From assembly GCA_018907035.1 (NCBI GenBank), contig JACCIC010000167.1, positions 992,001 through 1,056,000 on the forward strand: a DNA stretch of 64,000 nucleotides, given 5' to 3'. The DNA is from Sycobia sp. Sy_11. Its lineage: Eukaryota; Arthropoda; Insecta; Hymenoptera; Epichrysomallidae. Below, in pieces: positions 33,056-45,429 of this stretch. A model generated the notes under the pieces. The model saw only the letters and a list, made by a program, of their open reading frames with translations. It made no database searches and was not told where the DNA came from. The position numbers and the translations under genes were made by a program. Position 1 is the first letter of the stretch; every line of letters starts with the position of its first letter.

Positions 33056-34109
33056 CTAAAATTTCAAATACAATAATTAATGTCAGTTTTAATCGAAAAT
33101 AAATATTTAGTTAATAACAGTCGAGACGTAAAGGAAATTAAAGGAGACAAGTCCCTTAGCCGTTGTTATCTTTAGGTTTGAAATCTTGTAATAAATAATT
33201 TTAATCAGAATTGATTATATTATAATAAAAAAAAAAGTGTTTCTTACTTCAAAACATTTTTCGTTTTCAAACTACTACACGGATTCATAAGTTTATTTAT
33301 TAAAACAATTTTTATTTATTAATAGGTTTATTTATATCAGTTTATTTATTCACTGCCTTATTTTTATGTGTGAATTTTATTGTTGAATGATTAATGTTAA
33401 ACGGACAAAACTTTTTTTCCATTATTCTTAATATCTTATTAACTAATGTTTTATGAGTAACGGTTTCATGATAAATATAAAATTTTTTTACATTCAAAGT
33501 TAACTATTTTGATGTAAAAAATCCTAACAATCTAAATAACCTAAAACATTGAGATGAGAAACTTAGAAACACTTTTTCAGATAACGATCCCATTGTTTTT
33601 ACAGAATCGCCATCTATCAATTCACATACATCAATAACACTGAAAAAAAAATTTTATCTATCTTAGTTTTTTTACGGTATATAACGAAGAAATTTTTACA
33701 AAATTTTATTGTTAATTATAGGGCTGGTTTAGGAATAAATAAATTTTTCGAATGCATAAGTTTAAATGTTGTATAATGTTGCAAGTTTTCTTACTATCGA
33801 GAAAAAGTGTTAATGATAATCACTTTGCGTTTGGCCCTCTTCCTTTTATAGGTCTCGCGATGTTGAAACTCCACATCAGAACGAAACATTTAGTATACAT
33901 CAAAGAATGATAATATAAAATTTACAAATTGAAAAAAAATATTCGAAATCATCCATCAGTCCTATATGAGATCGTGCACACCAGAAATTCATATACCATA
34001 CGGTATACTACTGTATACAAATATTAGTAAGACTTTTCAATTCAAACTTTCCGGATTTATCTATTCGGACAAATGTTTTTATTTTCAGAATTACATTACT
34101 GTTCTAAAT
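33056..34109. other. AT-rich intron upstream of the trc start-codon exon
   Basis: No coding frame, RNA gene or recognised repeat. Poly-A/T runs are common. Confidence 0.5.
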
Positions 34110-34450
34110 TAAATTAATAAATATTTTTATCGGTTTTACGGTCTTTATAATATAATACATTAGCTAAAAAATGACAATCAGATTGTCCTTGTTTATATTC
34201 ACCCCGTAGAATCTGAAATAAAACTTATTACTACAATAAATTATATTAAAAATTCAAAATAACAATAAAAATAAAATTAATAATAAAATAAAAATAAAAT
34301 AATAAATAAAATAAAAATAATAAAAACAATAGTCTATGTTAATAAAGGACAACTTGACTGCTCCCACCACCTTAAATTTAGATTCACATTTGGTGTCCGA
34401 CGTTTCGAGTCGCTACGGATCATTCTCAGGAACTAAACTAAATTGAAAAT
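34110..34450 (+). repeat. Penelope-type terminal repeat with degraded hammerhead core
   Basis: It shares AAATATTTTTATCGGTTTTA, CAGATTGTCCTTGTTTA and CGTAGAATCTGAAATAAAAC with the copies at 2.7 and 57.7 kb, followed by (AATAAAA)n. On the minus strand, about 34385-34433, GATCCGTAGCGACTCGAAAC corresponds to the stem II and GAAAC part of a hammerhead. The CUGAUGA box is damaged (CTGAGAATGA). Confidence 0.5.
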
Positions 34451-34589
34451 CCCAGCATGCTAGTTTTTATTTTTAAGTTGGTAGTACTGTCAGAGTTATC
34501 TGTACCAAATTTCACGCAATTATCTTCATTTGTCATATAGTTACGCTGTGTCTTGTGAACAAATAAAACTTATCTCTTCGGTTTTTATA

Positions 34590-34985
34590 ATGTCTGAAAT
34601 TATTCAACAAAGAAGCAGCATTAAACTTTTTGTACGTGAAATCAAATATCGACCACCGAAACAATCAGAATATTGCAGAAGGCCTTTGGTGAGAAGTCAA
34701 TATCAAGAGCAAGTGTTTTTGATTGGCACAAATTGTTCAAAGAAGGTCGAAAATACGTTGAAGACGAACCACATCAAAGACAACCAAGAATATCTACTAA
34801 TGGGCTACACGTCGACAAAATTAAAGAATTGTTTCTGCTTCGTCGCTTCATTGGTAGTCGCCGATTGACTACTAGCACATGCTGATATTACTGGAATTTC
34901 AAATGGGTTAGTCAACGCAATTTTGAAAGACATTTTGCCTGAAAAGGGAGAAATCTCGATTGATTCCAAAATCACTCAATTTTTG
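34590..34985 (+). mobile_element. mariner-like relict with N-terminal transposase part (DD41D-like lineage)
   Basis: The plus strand opens MSEIIQQRSSIKLFVREIKY, shifts frame, then reads LQKAFGEKSISRASVFDWHK followed by LFKEGRKYVEDEPHQRQPRI. This is the N-terminal DNA-binding region of the mariner-like lineage with the MSE-QR-IKF opening and AFGE-SR--VFEWHKRFKEGR pattern. Further decayed helix-turn-helix sequence continues to 34985, where a (TA)n tract cuts it off, so the catalytic domain is absent. The lineage name is from memory of the motif pattern. Confidence 0.65.
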
Positions 34986-35002
34986 AAAAACAGCATATAT
35001 AC

Positions 35003-35045
<43 letters not shown>

Positions 35046-35049
<4 letters not shown>

Positions 35050-35669
35050 GAGTGTGAATAAGTCTTTCCCGTTTTTTGTAAGAGATGGTGCCACCAATAC
35101 TGTGCGAGTATTCAATGGTTACATATGTCATAATCAAAGCTTATTCATATGTCAACAATTCCATACTAACACATTAGTTAAAATTTTTTCGCATCATAAA
35201 TTTTTGATATCGTGAAAATGTCGAAATTTGAGCCGAGTCGACGTCATTTGCGGGAAGTTTCACTTTATTGGTTCAATTTGAAGAAATCTGCTGCCGAGAC
35301 GCATCGATTGCTTCAGGAGGCTTATGGAGAAGGTTGTGTCGATGATTCAAATGTTCGCGGATGGTTTCGACGCTTCAAAAGCGGTGATTTCGACGTGGAA
35401 GACAAGGAGCGTTCCGGGCGGCCGCAAATCTTTGAAGATCGAGAATTGGCGACTTTGCTTGATGAAGATTCTTAATGAAGATGAAGATTCTGATGAAGAT
35501 AGAGGCCAAACCGGTCGAATTTTTTCGCAACGGGATTCGTATGTTGCCACAAAGATGGGAAAAAGTTGTAGCTAGCGATGGCCAATACTTTCAATAATTC
35601 ATTTGTAACCATTTTTTCACAATAAAGGCTCAAAATTTGAAAAAAAACGGGAAAGACTTATTCACATAC

Positions 35670-35673
<4 letters not shown>
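35046..35673 (+). mobile_element. Mos1-like mariner copy 4, 628-bp internal-deletion derivative
   Basis: Both TIRs are intact, flanked by TA inside a (TA)n microsatellite that extends on both sides (about 35003-35045 and 35674-35723). The transposase frame starts at ATG 35218 and is intact to about codon 85. It then meets TAA at 35473-35475. From there a 24-bp filler of repeated GATGAAGATTCT/GATGAAGAT units joins to the C-terminal GAGGCCAAACCGGTCG. About 660 bp, including the whole catalytic domain, are missing. It is a non-autonomous, MITE-like copy that could be mobilised only in trans. Confidence 0.95.
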
Positions 35674-35723
<50 letters not shown>

Positions 35724-35732
<9 letters not shown>

Positions 35733-36527
35733 AAATTATATATAGATATATAATACATACAAAATTATATATATTATATATATTATAATTTATGATAAAA
35801 AAATAGTAGTCATTGTGCAAACATAAATCGCATATAAGTGTCTTCTCACGTGCTCATTATGTCTAACTTTTCGCGATCATCATGTCTCTGGAACTTTTCA
35901 ATTTATTATAATTTTTTTAAGCTACATAGAATGTTAAAGAAAAATTTATATATAAATCATGACTTAAACTTTAAAATATATTTCAATTTAAGGTTGTCCG
36001 CTTTTTGCTTATGTTTGCTAGAATGAACTGGAAAATAGTAGGTAGCGCATTCTTATTGCTGAAATTTCTGATCATTATAATATTAAAGTTTTCCAAAGTA
36101 TTTTTATTCGGAAATACTGTAGAAATGAAATATGAAGTATTTTACTACAGGATTTCATATTTTTTTAAGATTACATATTTTAATAGCAATTGGATGTAGG
36201 TATTTTTCGAAAGTACAGTCACAAATCGATGATTTTGAAGGAATCCCGTGTCGTAATTATTGAATTCTTTTCTACAAATATTAATTATAATTTTTCGTAT
36301 TTTCTAAAATAATTTCGAAAGACCATGATCTATATGGTATTATGAATTTCTCCATGAAAATTTATTTTCCACCAGAATTCACTACGATATTCATAATCAA
36401 CAACCTAAAAACATAAGTGTACAAAATTCAGATAAAGTGGGCTTTTTCACAATTCTTTATAAATTTAAAAAATTATTCATAGATTTAAAATAATTTAAAA
36501 TAACGTTCAATTAATATAACTGAATCA

Positions 36528-36530
<3 letters not shown>
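35724..36530. other. AT-rich sequence, nothing recognised
   Basis: No convincing frame. Short hydrophobic ORFs at 35838-36199 are compositional. Confidence 0.5.
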
Positions 36531-36568
<38 letters not shown>

Positions 36569-36577
36569 TATATATTG

Positions 36578-37880
36578 TGATGAGTGTCACAAGGCGCCGC
36601 TTCGACTTGTCCAGAGAGGAAAAAGACGACGCGCGCGCCACCCCACGAAGATGAAAACTTTAAGGCGCTCGCGCGCGCCGTCGCGCCTTGTGCTCGACAC
36701 TGTTCCCTTTCCCTTACCTCCCCGCTAGACGGACCCGTCTGCTGATAGGGCGGCGAAATTAGGTCCTAACCTATGCCACTGCACGAACGGAGTACCGAGA
36801 GGTACTCATGCAATCAAAACAATGATAGATAAAATAAAGACAAAGATATGAATAATAAATAATAGAGGATAAATATATGAGTAGTGATAAATATGAATAG
36901 TGATAAATCTGAATAATGAATAGACTAATGATAAATGTAAATGAAAAACATAAATGATAAAATATGAATGATAAATTTATGTAAAATTAACATAATCAAG
37001 ATGAGTGAAGTGAAGAAAAAAATGAATAATGATAAAATAAAAAAGAAAAAAGAAATTAGTGAATGAAAAGGGACAAAGTAAACCAAAAAAGAAACATTGG
37101 ATATAATAAACTGAGTGTAAAAATAACATAAGAAATAAGAGTGAAATAAAGGTAAAAATATGAATAATTATAAAAAACATAAAGAGTATAATGATAAATT
37201 TAAGAATTTGAATGTAAAGGTAAATGAAAAATAATAACAGACGAAAATGAATAATGATAAATTTAACAAAGTTCACGAATGAAGAGGGACAAAGTGTACA
37301 AAAAAACCATTGAGATGATGAATAAGAGAGGGAAGAAAGTTGATAAGAAATAAGGAAGTGAATGTAAAGGTAAATGATAGATAATAACAGATAATAACGA
37401 ATGATGATAAAAAAAATTGATGAATGAAAAAGAAAGAAAAAAAAAAGAATAATTATAAATTAAGGAGGGTAAGGATAATAAGGAATGATGATAAGACCAA
37501 GAGGACAATATACGAATCATAAAGGACAAAAATGAATAGGGTTGCTGGTTTCGGGTGTTGGTGATTTCGCTTCGCGAGATACTCTGTTTCTTTCGCGTGA
37601 TTTTGGCCGCTACTCGTGCGTGTCGCTGTCCACTAGGCCGAGATTCGCGAAATCCGTTACACGGACATCGTTACAGGACTCAAACTTACGAACCTTCCAC
37701 CCGGCTCCCGTCTGTGCGGAGTGACCGCCCCATTTCGGGGCCACCGACGAGCGAGGACACCGCCTTCCCCGGCCGACCAGAACGTGCTGTCATCCCTGCA
37801 GGGCTTGCCGCCACCGCCTCCTGTCTCCGACGGACCACACGACGCCATCGGCCCCGACTTTATGTGGCAACAATTGCAAA
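36578..37880 (+). mobile_element. LTR-like element with a long purine-rich body
   Basis: Directly after a (TA)n/(CA)n tract the sequence starts TGTGATGAGTGTCACAAGG, matching the LTR start at 18694 (minus). It continues through AAGGCGCTCGCGCGCGCCGT and GTCGCGCCTTGTGCTCG. From about 36830 to 37520 it is A/G-rich, made of AATGATAAA, TGAATAATGA and AAGAAAA-type units. It ends in GC-rich sequence, where GTGACCGCCCCATTTCGGGG and CACCGCCTTCCCCGG parallel AACCGCCCCATCCCGGGGTT in solo LTR II. It is therefore a mosaic or relative of both LTR groups. The 3' boundary is not defined and no gag/pol follows. Confidence 0.5.
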
Positions 37881-38425
37881 ATTTTCCATCAAATATGTCT
37901 TATGGAATATTTTTATTTGTGACCTTGAAGATATACAAAATGAAGGTCAAATATCTAAAGAACGATCGGACACCTTTTCTTTGAATTATTGTGACTTTCT
38001 GGATTAAACAAATGTTCAGGATATTTGAAAAAAGTCACGGAAAAGTAAAAGTGGTAATTTACCATAACTAAATTGATCTTGAAGTCAATTTGCAAGGTTA
38101 TATTAAGGTCATAAAAATGTTCTTGATTGAAAACCCACATTTTTCTACTGCGGAACCTGTTTTTTGACATAGGACTCGTGATTAATAGCACACTTAAAGC
38201 ACAAGATTTGACGACCTTAACTAATTGGAGCTCAAGTCTATTTTTGTAATGAGTATGAAGGTCTGCGTCGTTTTGGAAAATAAACATACACAACAACTCA
38301 AAGCAACTTTTAACATTACTTTTAGCGCTACCCCGAAACAACAACGTGGACGTCGTAAGTTCTGTTTCCTTTGAGGTGCTTGATTATCGTGAGTCTCCTT
38401 GCCTCTCAGAATGGCTGCAATGATT
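37881..38425. other. probable 3' flank of the adjoining transposase relict
   Basis: AT-rich with repeated AAGGTCA-type words (GACCTTGAAG, TCAAGGTT, AAGGTCAT). The minus frame 37955-38344 has no motif. It may be the 3' non-coding part of the minus-strand transposase relict at 38.4-39.3 kb. Confidence 0.35.
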
Positions 38426-39330
38426 TCAATTAGTCACGGATGAACTGTTCAAAGTTTCCTCTATTGGCTTGAAGACAGAAATGTATTCGTTTTTTAAAAC
38501 CGTCCACAGTCCTAAGTAAAATTTCTCGAGCAATGGCTGTAAAGTTATTCGAATTCTTTCCATCATATCTTCTCTTGTCGTGGACCGATGAGAAAAAACA
38601 ATATTTTTCACGTAATCCCACAAAAAAATCGAGTGATGTAAGATCTGGTAGAAAGGAGGCATTCAACTAGGCCTCTACGTCCAATCCACCTATTATTAAA
38701 AATGTACGACGGTAAGTGCATAATAAGGCACAGCACCATCTTGTTGAAGCCACATTCTTTGTCGAGATTCTAAATCAACACTCTCCAACAGTCCAGGTAA
38801 GTGATGTCTTAGCAACTCTAAGTAGATATGTCTATCAACGTTTCGGTTAAAAAAGTAAGGTTCCATTATGTAACCATTTACTATATCCCACCATGAAACT
38901 CTATCGATTTTGATCATGTCCTGACCTATACCAGTAGGGATTTTTGTTCGACCAATGATGGCAGTTATGTCTATTGAGCTATCCATAGCTGTCAAATACA
39001 GCTTCATCAGAGAAAAACAGAAATCGGAAGAACTGAGGATCATTTTGTATGACTTGTAAAGCCCATTGGCAGAAATTAATACGCCCAAAAATATGTGGTG
39101 TTCTTAAGACTTGCGTTACAGTAATATGGTAAACGTGATAATTTAAAAATCTTAAAGTTTTTGAAACTGAACTTTGTGGTATACCTGTTTCCCTTTCAAT
39201 TTATCGAGTACCAATATGTGGATCCAAATGAATAGTTGCTAGAATAGTTATAGCTCGTGTAGCATTTTCGTTGTATTCATGATTTCGGCATTGTTGAACA
39301 AGATGCCCTTTGCGAGCTCTTTCAGTTAAA
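38426..39330 (-). mobile_element. Tc1/mariner-superfamily transposase relict (arthropod DUF4817-like type)
   Basis: Read on the minus strand from about 39330: a helix-turn-helix region (ATRAITILATIHLDPHIGTR, then RETGIPQSSVSKTLRFLNYH); NFCQWALQVIQNDPQFFRFL; WWDIVNGYIMEPYFFNRNVD; LQQDGAVPYYALTVVHFLNN; RWIGRRG; and PDLTSLDFF. These follow the order of a common arthropod transposase family with a DUF4817-like N-terminus. In that family the Asp in SDEA, QQDGAP and TPLDFF form the catalytic triad. The first is obscured by a frame change, while QQDGA and SLDFF remain. At least three frame changes and in-frame stops make it inactive. The family name is by pattern, not search. Confidence 0.6.
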
Positions 39331-39639
39331 TTTCTTATTATCATATTAGTAGGATGTTTTTCGAAAGATTAAATTTCTTATTGTCATATCAGAAGAATAG
39401 ACGCTTTAACCACAATAAGATATTTAGAATTAAATAACAATAACAGATATTATCGATCAAAGTTCAGTCAAATGTCCAGTGATAAACTGCTATTCAATCT
39501 ACAGAAATTAGAAAATAACAAAATTAAAAGATGTCACAAACAAAAATTGCTGGCTTTACCGTATATGTAATAAAATAGAAGAAAGAACTAATTTGCAAGT
39601 AAGAATGTATTATCATTTCTAAATAAGAAATTAATAGAT

Positions 39640-40185
39640 TCTACAAATTTACGATTTGTTTTGAACGCAGCAAGAACTCGCTAATAAGTTAGGAGTCGGT
39701 GATAGAGCAGTTGGCAAACGTTTACATACGATTGGAAAGATTTATAGGGAAAGATTTATAGGAGAAATTGATCGAACAGAACAACAATCGCGATAAAGAG
39801 GCACAAAGTCATTCTCTTGCATGACAACGCTCGGCCACATGTTGCAAAAGCCGTTAAAAACACTCTGCTGGAACTCGAAAAAGTGTTGCTGAACCCAGCG
39901 TATTTGCCAGACATAGCGCCATCTGATTACCACCTATTCAGATCCATGCAGTACGACCTCGTTGATATACACTTCCAACATGTTCAAGAAGTGTCAGAAT
40001 TTGCCGATTATTGGATTATTTCGAAACCGCCATCATTCTTTCGCTACGGTATCGCCATCTTAATAGAAAGATAGGAAAAAGTAGTAGAAAATGAAAGAAA
40101 ATATTTTGATTAAGGTAACGTGTATCCATTTTCCATCATAAATGTCCTTTTTACGTTGAAAATAGTCGGAAAATAAGTTCGCCTA
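39640..40185 (+). mobile_element. mauritiana-like mariner relict, internally deleted
   Basis: A short helix-turn-helix remnant (QELANKLGVGDRAVGKRLHT at about 39670-39730) is followed within 80 bp by the C-terminal catalytic part. HDNARPHVAKAVKNTLLELE holds the second Asp, then comes LPDIAPSDYHLFRSM with the third, then a stop near 40072. About 450 bp between are lost, with the first Asp. The right end shows a TIR-like CGGAAAATAAGTTCGCCTAC followed by TAA and TA. It differs clearly in sequence from copies 1-5 and is older. Confidence 0.75.
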
Positions 40186-43100
40186 CTAATAAATGTGTTT
40201 TTATTGAAATCTGGCAGACTTCTGTACTTTTCAGTCTGCACTGTTTTATGAATGATTGTATTAATCTACGTGCGTAAGTATGTCATCGTCTTGAACATAT
40301 ATAATAATTTATGCACATTTATAAATAATTCTATATAATTTATTCTTCTATAAAATTAATTAATTAATTTTCATAAAATTATTATTTATTTTGATCAATA
40401 CGTTTATTTTGGATCTTAAAAGAAATACCTAAGAGAACACTTTCAACATAATAAAAATGATCATCAAATTATATATTCCAATTTGGTTATTTGAGACATC
40501 TATTAAAATAGATATCCGATAACTAACTTCATTTATGCAACCAGTACGTAAAAACCTTGTATGTTTGTGTAATAACTTACTCAGCTTGATTGACAATGTA
40601 CATGATCTTATTCCTGTATTATAATAAAAAGTTAAAGTTTTCTTCATATTCTGTGTTACATAGTTCAGCGTCAGTGCGTCATCTTTTTTTACCCTTCCAT
40701 CGATGACAGAAGAGTAAAACGTTACTTCCGCATTTGTTCATAGACAATCTTCACTACGATCTTTGAAAGAAAGAAAAAGAAGAGAGGTGAATAAATAAAA
40801 ACATGCATGAATTTAGGTATTTTTTACTTCTTTATTAAAAAATTACAAGTTCTCTTCCAACGGCCTGAAAAGAAACCAGATGAAAAGAATCAATTATATG
40901 GCCTGGTCAAAAAAAAGTGGCAAAGGCTTAACACATTCTCACAGTCGTCGTATCCAGTCAGTGAGGATACTGAAAGAACAGCCAAGTATAAATTAAGGTC
41001 TTTAAGATAAAGAAGCTGAAACTCCTTTTTTAATATCTCACATTGATTAATTTCTGTCAAACTGTGTTTTAGACAAGTGCATCAAACAAACGGTTTTAGT
41101 AATATGAATTACTCGCTCTATTCATTAATTCATTCCTTTGCTTTGTAAGCTCCATGAGTTCTGCCAACAATACTATTTCATGCGTCTTCAAGAAACTGCT
41201 ATATACAGTCTTGCACTTCACTCCAAGAAGCTGAACAAACTCAACATTAAGCAAAGCCTTCTAGTTTTTCTGAAATAAAAAGTCTCATTTTCAGCTAAGA
41301 TGTTAGTAATTATTGTAAAAATTAGAACTGGAAGAAGAAAACACTGAGCATAATCAAATTTCAATTATACTCCTAAAGTGTGGCATAGTTGCAAAATGCA
41401 GTAGAAATGATATTCCAAAATCACGCATCTACACACATGGCATAATACACACGCAGATTTAATATCATAATACGGTAATGAAATATTGTCTTTCGCAATC
41501 AATGCGTAGACATTTAAAATATTCTATACGGTAGTTTTCGATCTACTACGTTGTATTGCTTATACGTAAAAGTCTCCATAATTATAATGAGTAATTTATC
41601 ATTTTTCACAATAAAAACTATGCCATTTAGGATACTTTTGAAACTATCGATAGTATCATGTAGTGGTAAATAACAGCTATATATGCTTATAGTGACTGCA
41701 TTTGAAACACATATATCCAGCCATCAAGATTTTTAATCATCTTGCCTTAAATAATTTATTTTTCAAGGTGAAGAATTTTCTTTCTGTAAGTTCAGATGTT
41801 TCTTTTTATGTACTATAGCAGGAGTTCGCTCCTCCCTTCTCTTAGTGTTCCAAGGATACGTCCTCTTCCATTTAACGCAATATATTGGCATCGTCATTGG
41901 TGGATGTTCTTATTTTAATTGTATCTGGTCAAATGTGTATCATTTTCATATTTTATATTGTTTCTTTTTGGTTATTCGAAACAATTTTTTTCTTTATTAC
42001 ATCTTAAATGCTATTCTTGACTTAACGATGTTAAGATTTGTAGAGGCCAATACTTCTTTTTCTCTCATGTGGAACTTTTTGACGTCATTGGGCTGCCTTC
42101 ATTTAGCACTCTGACGTTTTTTTCTCTTTATATTTTTCGTTGCTTTTGGAAATATATAAAGTTTGTGTAAACTTATTGCCATTTTCTCCCTCAATATTGT
42201 TTTGCCTAAAATTTCTTGCCTTGTTATTTCCTTCAGGGTTTCAGAAGTCTTCTCGCCACGTCCTTAGTTACTTTATTAAGATTTTTCTTCTCTATAATGA
42301 ACTTACCTTAGTATTCGAGCTCCATTATTATACAATTCACATGTTTTTGTGTCATATAAAACATTGTAGATTATTCTGTATATAGATTTTGCAGAACTAT
42401 AGTAGCTGTATCCTACGCTTTCGTTTATTTCATTCGCGCGTACACGATAGCGTTTGGTGTATATTGCTGAAAGTTGTTCTTACACAGGAATCTGTTTTGG
42501 TTGTAATGTGATGATTTCGTGGTTCAGCCATATTTTCAACTATGCATTTATCAATGGAATTTTATTTATCAATTTTATCTAATCATTAATGTGTTCGTTA
42601 CGCTTAATTTCTTCAATTTCGACGAGGCTTACTAACGATATAATATCTAAAGACTCATTCAATATCCTATATTATGGCTATTGTTTGTTATTAATTAATT
42701 TTATATTATATCAAATTCTACCTTTTGTTTCATCATGTAATGTTGAGATAGTTTTAATTAATTGTTTTCACATCATGTTAAAATTAATGCGGACTCAGTT
42801 TGAACACTCGCAATTAAGTTATTTATGGTATAATCATCGTTTAGTCTATTATATAATCTTGCAAATTGTTGGATAAAATAGAATAGATCCGCTGACACTC
42901 AATTCTAAATCGTTCACAATTAAATTAATGTCTTTTGTATATAAATTATTAATCCATGGTTTAAAATTCTATATTTCATTATACATTTTTTTTATTTTAA
43001 TGATTTTTTTCTTTGTTTTGTAGAAAAAATTTGCTAAATAATTTGAAATTATTGTTCGCAAATATGATATTAGATATAACCTAATATGTACAATATAATT

Positions 43101-43320
43101 TTTAATTAGTTATTAACAATATTTATTGTTTCATAAAATTGAACTGAGCGTAACCTACATTAATATTTTATTATAATTCGCCGCTTGACTGGTAAGTTAC
43201 AGTTATTATAGCGCTGCGAATGTATGTCTATATACGAACTGTGATCAGGAAGTTAAATTAATTTTTGTTTTTGGTACAAAATAAATTTATTGATCAATAT
43301 TTATGTTATTCCCTTCAGAG
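40186..43320. other. AT-rich sequence, no gene recognised
   Basis: Several plus frames of 60-95 codons (41845-42876) are hydrophobic and low-complexity, as expected from T-rich DNA, and share no motif. No element ends are visible to me. It is the longest unexplained quiet stretch in the window. Confidence 0.45.
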
Positions 43321-44160
43321 TAATTCTCCTCAGATATAATACATTTGTGACAGGGTTTTTTCTTCAAAGCATTTCTAATAAGCACTTTTTGGTATAGCTT
43401 TGAGGTCTGTTAGCGATATAGATCTTATATGCTCAATTATAGTAAAACGTTTTGCAAACAAAAAAAAGTTAGATGGGAAAAATCTGATGAATACGATCGC
43501 TGAGACATGATTATAGATTATAGCTGACATAATTATGAACAAGCAGTGACGTATAAGCTGGTGCATTATCGTGTTGCAATAACAATGACTGGTTTTTCTA
43601 TAATTCCGAAAGTTTTTTCGTATTGCTTCACGCAAATAGATATAACTTCAAGATAATACTTTATATTAATTGTTAAAACTTATGGTAAGAATTCTTTATC
43701 CATTATTCCAAAAAAATAGTAAGAAATACCTTGATATTTGATCAAACTTGGTGTGCTTTTTTGGTCTTGGTAAACCCTAATACTCCAGTCGAATTATTGA
43801 GCCTTAGTTTCAATATCATATACCCACGTTTTATCATCTTTTATGATCCTTTTGAGCAAGTCTGAGTCATCGTCGGTATCATTTAACAGCTCCTGAGCGA
43901 CGTTTGATATTTTTTGAACTTTAGACAATGTTAAAACTGTTCCATCGACATAATATGATCGTTTTGATCGAAAAGAGTGCTTTGAAGAAAGAACTGGGAT
44001 TACATTTTGCATTAAACGTGGTGACGTTTCATCCAAACATATCAAATGATGATATAAGTTTAATGTATCGATGCTTTCAGTCATACAAGAGCTTACGACT
44101 GATATACGATAAAAGTTGAGATCAATCAACAGAATGGTGACCAAGCAAAACATCTAATTG
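43320..44160 (-). mobile_element. mariner-like relict (DD41D-like lineage), minus strand
   Basis: From about 44000 downwards: LLNDTDDDSDLLKRIIKDDK followed by TWVYDIETKAQ, which matches the D-LKRIVTGDESWVYGYDVETKAQ region with the first catalytic Asp. After frame changes, KVFLTIF; then LLQHDNAPAYTSLLVHNY with the second Asp; then FFLFAKR and DLKAIPKSAY at the C-terminus. The third Asp motif (APCDFFLF) is degraded to an unclear form. Many stops separate the pieces. It is the same lineage as the relicts at 34.6 and 45.0 kb. Confidence 0.65.
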
Positions 44161-44989
44161 ACTAGTGATTTCCGCAAAAAGCAGCCAAAATCTATGTGCC
44201 TTAGGAAGGTTTTCTCAATATTGGAAAAAACACTATCTGACTACAAGTAATACATTAAAATTTGTTTGATTTATAATTCTTGAAATATTTCTAAAATTAT
44301 TATTAAAAATATAAATATTTTAGAGTTACATGTATTAAAAAATATCATAGGCATTTCCCTGTATATAATACTAAAAGGATATGAATAGAAACAGGAACCT
44401 AAAATTCATTTTAAAATTTTATATTTACCCGTTTCACAATTTACTGAATTTTAAAATTGTGAAGTGACATTTCTCGCTTAAATAAATTGGCATGCAAACG
44501 ACTCTTGAGTATCTCATTTAAGTATATTAGTTTAGTTACAGGTTCGAATTAAAAATTCTATTTTTTATTCTTAAATATAGGAAAGAGTTGCTGAAATTAT
44601 TATTTTAGCAGTTTGATTAATATGAATGAATTACTGGTATATACGAAAGAAATAAAATGTAGTTTGAATATTTTAACTCATTTTTTAGTCGACGCTATTT
44701 ATTGTTAATTTGAACAACATAGAAATAGTTATGCGCGTAAATAATAAGTAAATCAATAATTAATTTTGCTCTATACCAACAGCTAAAGTATATTACCATG
44801 TGGTTTAAATAGATGTAATAAAAATACTTTTGAAAGCAATCTTTTTATCTATACACAACTATGAAATTATGTTCATCGTTATACACAGTCAGCATAACAG
44901 TAGTGATGTCCTGAGTCGTAATCAGATGCTTCAGTAGCATGCCGATTTTAAAAAAGGGCGTGAGAGCGTCAAAGACCGAAGAAGGTGAG

Positions 44990-45380
44990 AATGAGCAAGT
45001 CCAAAATGAAAAACTTGTTCATTTGCTTCTTCGACAGCAAAGGGTTGGTTCACAAACAGTTTTTACCATCTGGACAAACTGTAAATCAAGTATTATATCA
45101 CAATGTGCACGAAAAATTAAGAAAAAGGGTGCTCAAAGTGCGTCCAGAGATCGGGAAGATTTGAGTTTTACATCATGACGATGGTCCCTGTCACAGTACT
45201 TTCAGTGTTTCTCAGTTTTTGGCGTCTAAAGGCATCACAATGTTACCACGACCACCCTATTCGCCAGACATGACACCTTGCAACTTTTTCCTATTGCCCT
45301 ATTTGAAAAAATTCGTCAAAGGTGGAGATATTGAGGGAGAAAGCAAAATAAATATACGCCTTCAAAAAATTTTGAGATAT
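44990..45380 (+). mobile_element. mariner-like relict (DD41D-like lineage), C-terminal half
   Basis: The plus strand reads KNLFICFFDSKGLVHKQFLP followed by SGQTVNQVLYHNV, a stop, then LHHDDGPCHSTFSVSQFLAS and LPRPPYSPDMTPCNFFLLPY. HHDDGPCH corresponds to HHDNAPAH with the second catalytic Asp. The last motif has Asn (TPCNFF) where the family has Asp (APCDFF). So this copy has a stop and a lost third catalytic residue. The N-terminal half is absent. Confidence 0.7.
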
Positions 45381-45429
45381 ATATAGATTATAACGATTAC
45401 CGTACTATATATAATAGTTCAATCAAGTG

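Noticed and set aside
39341..39370. Left TIR (TTAGTAGG-) for the mariner relict at 39.6-40.2 kb
   Set aside because: Only the first eight bases agree with the right end and the following sequence diverges; too weak to set the element boundary.
41845..42876. Several hydrophobic plus frames resembling membrane proteins
   Set aside because: T-rich DNA gives Phe/Leu/Ile frames by chance; no conserved motif, start context or splice signals.
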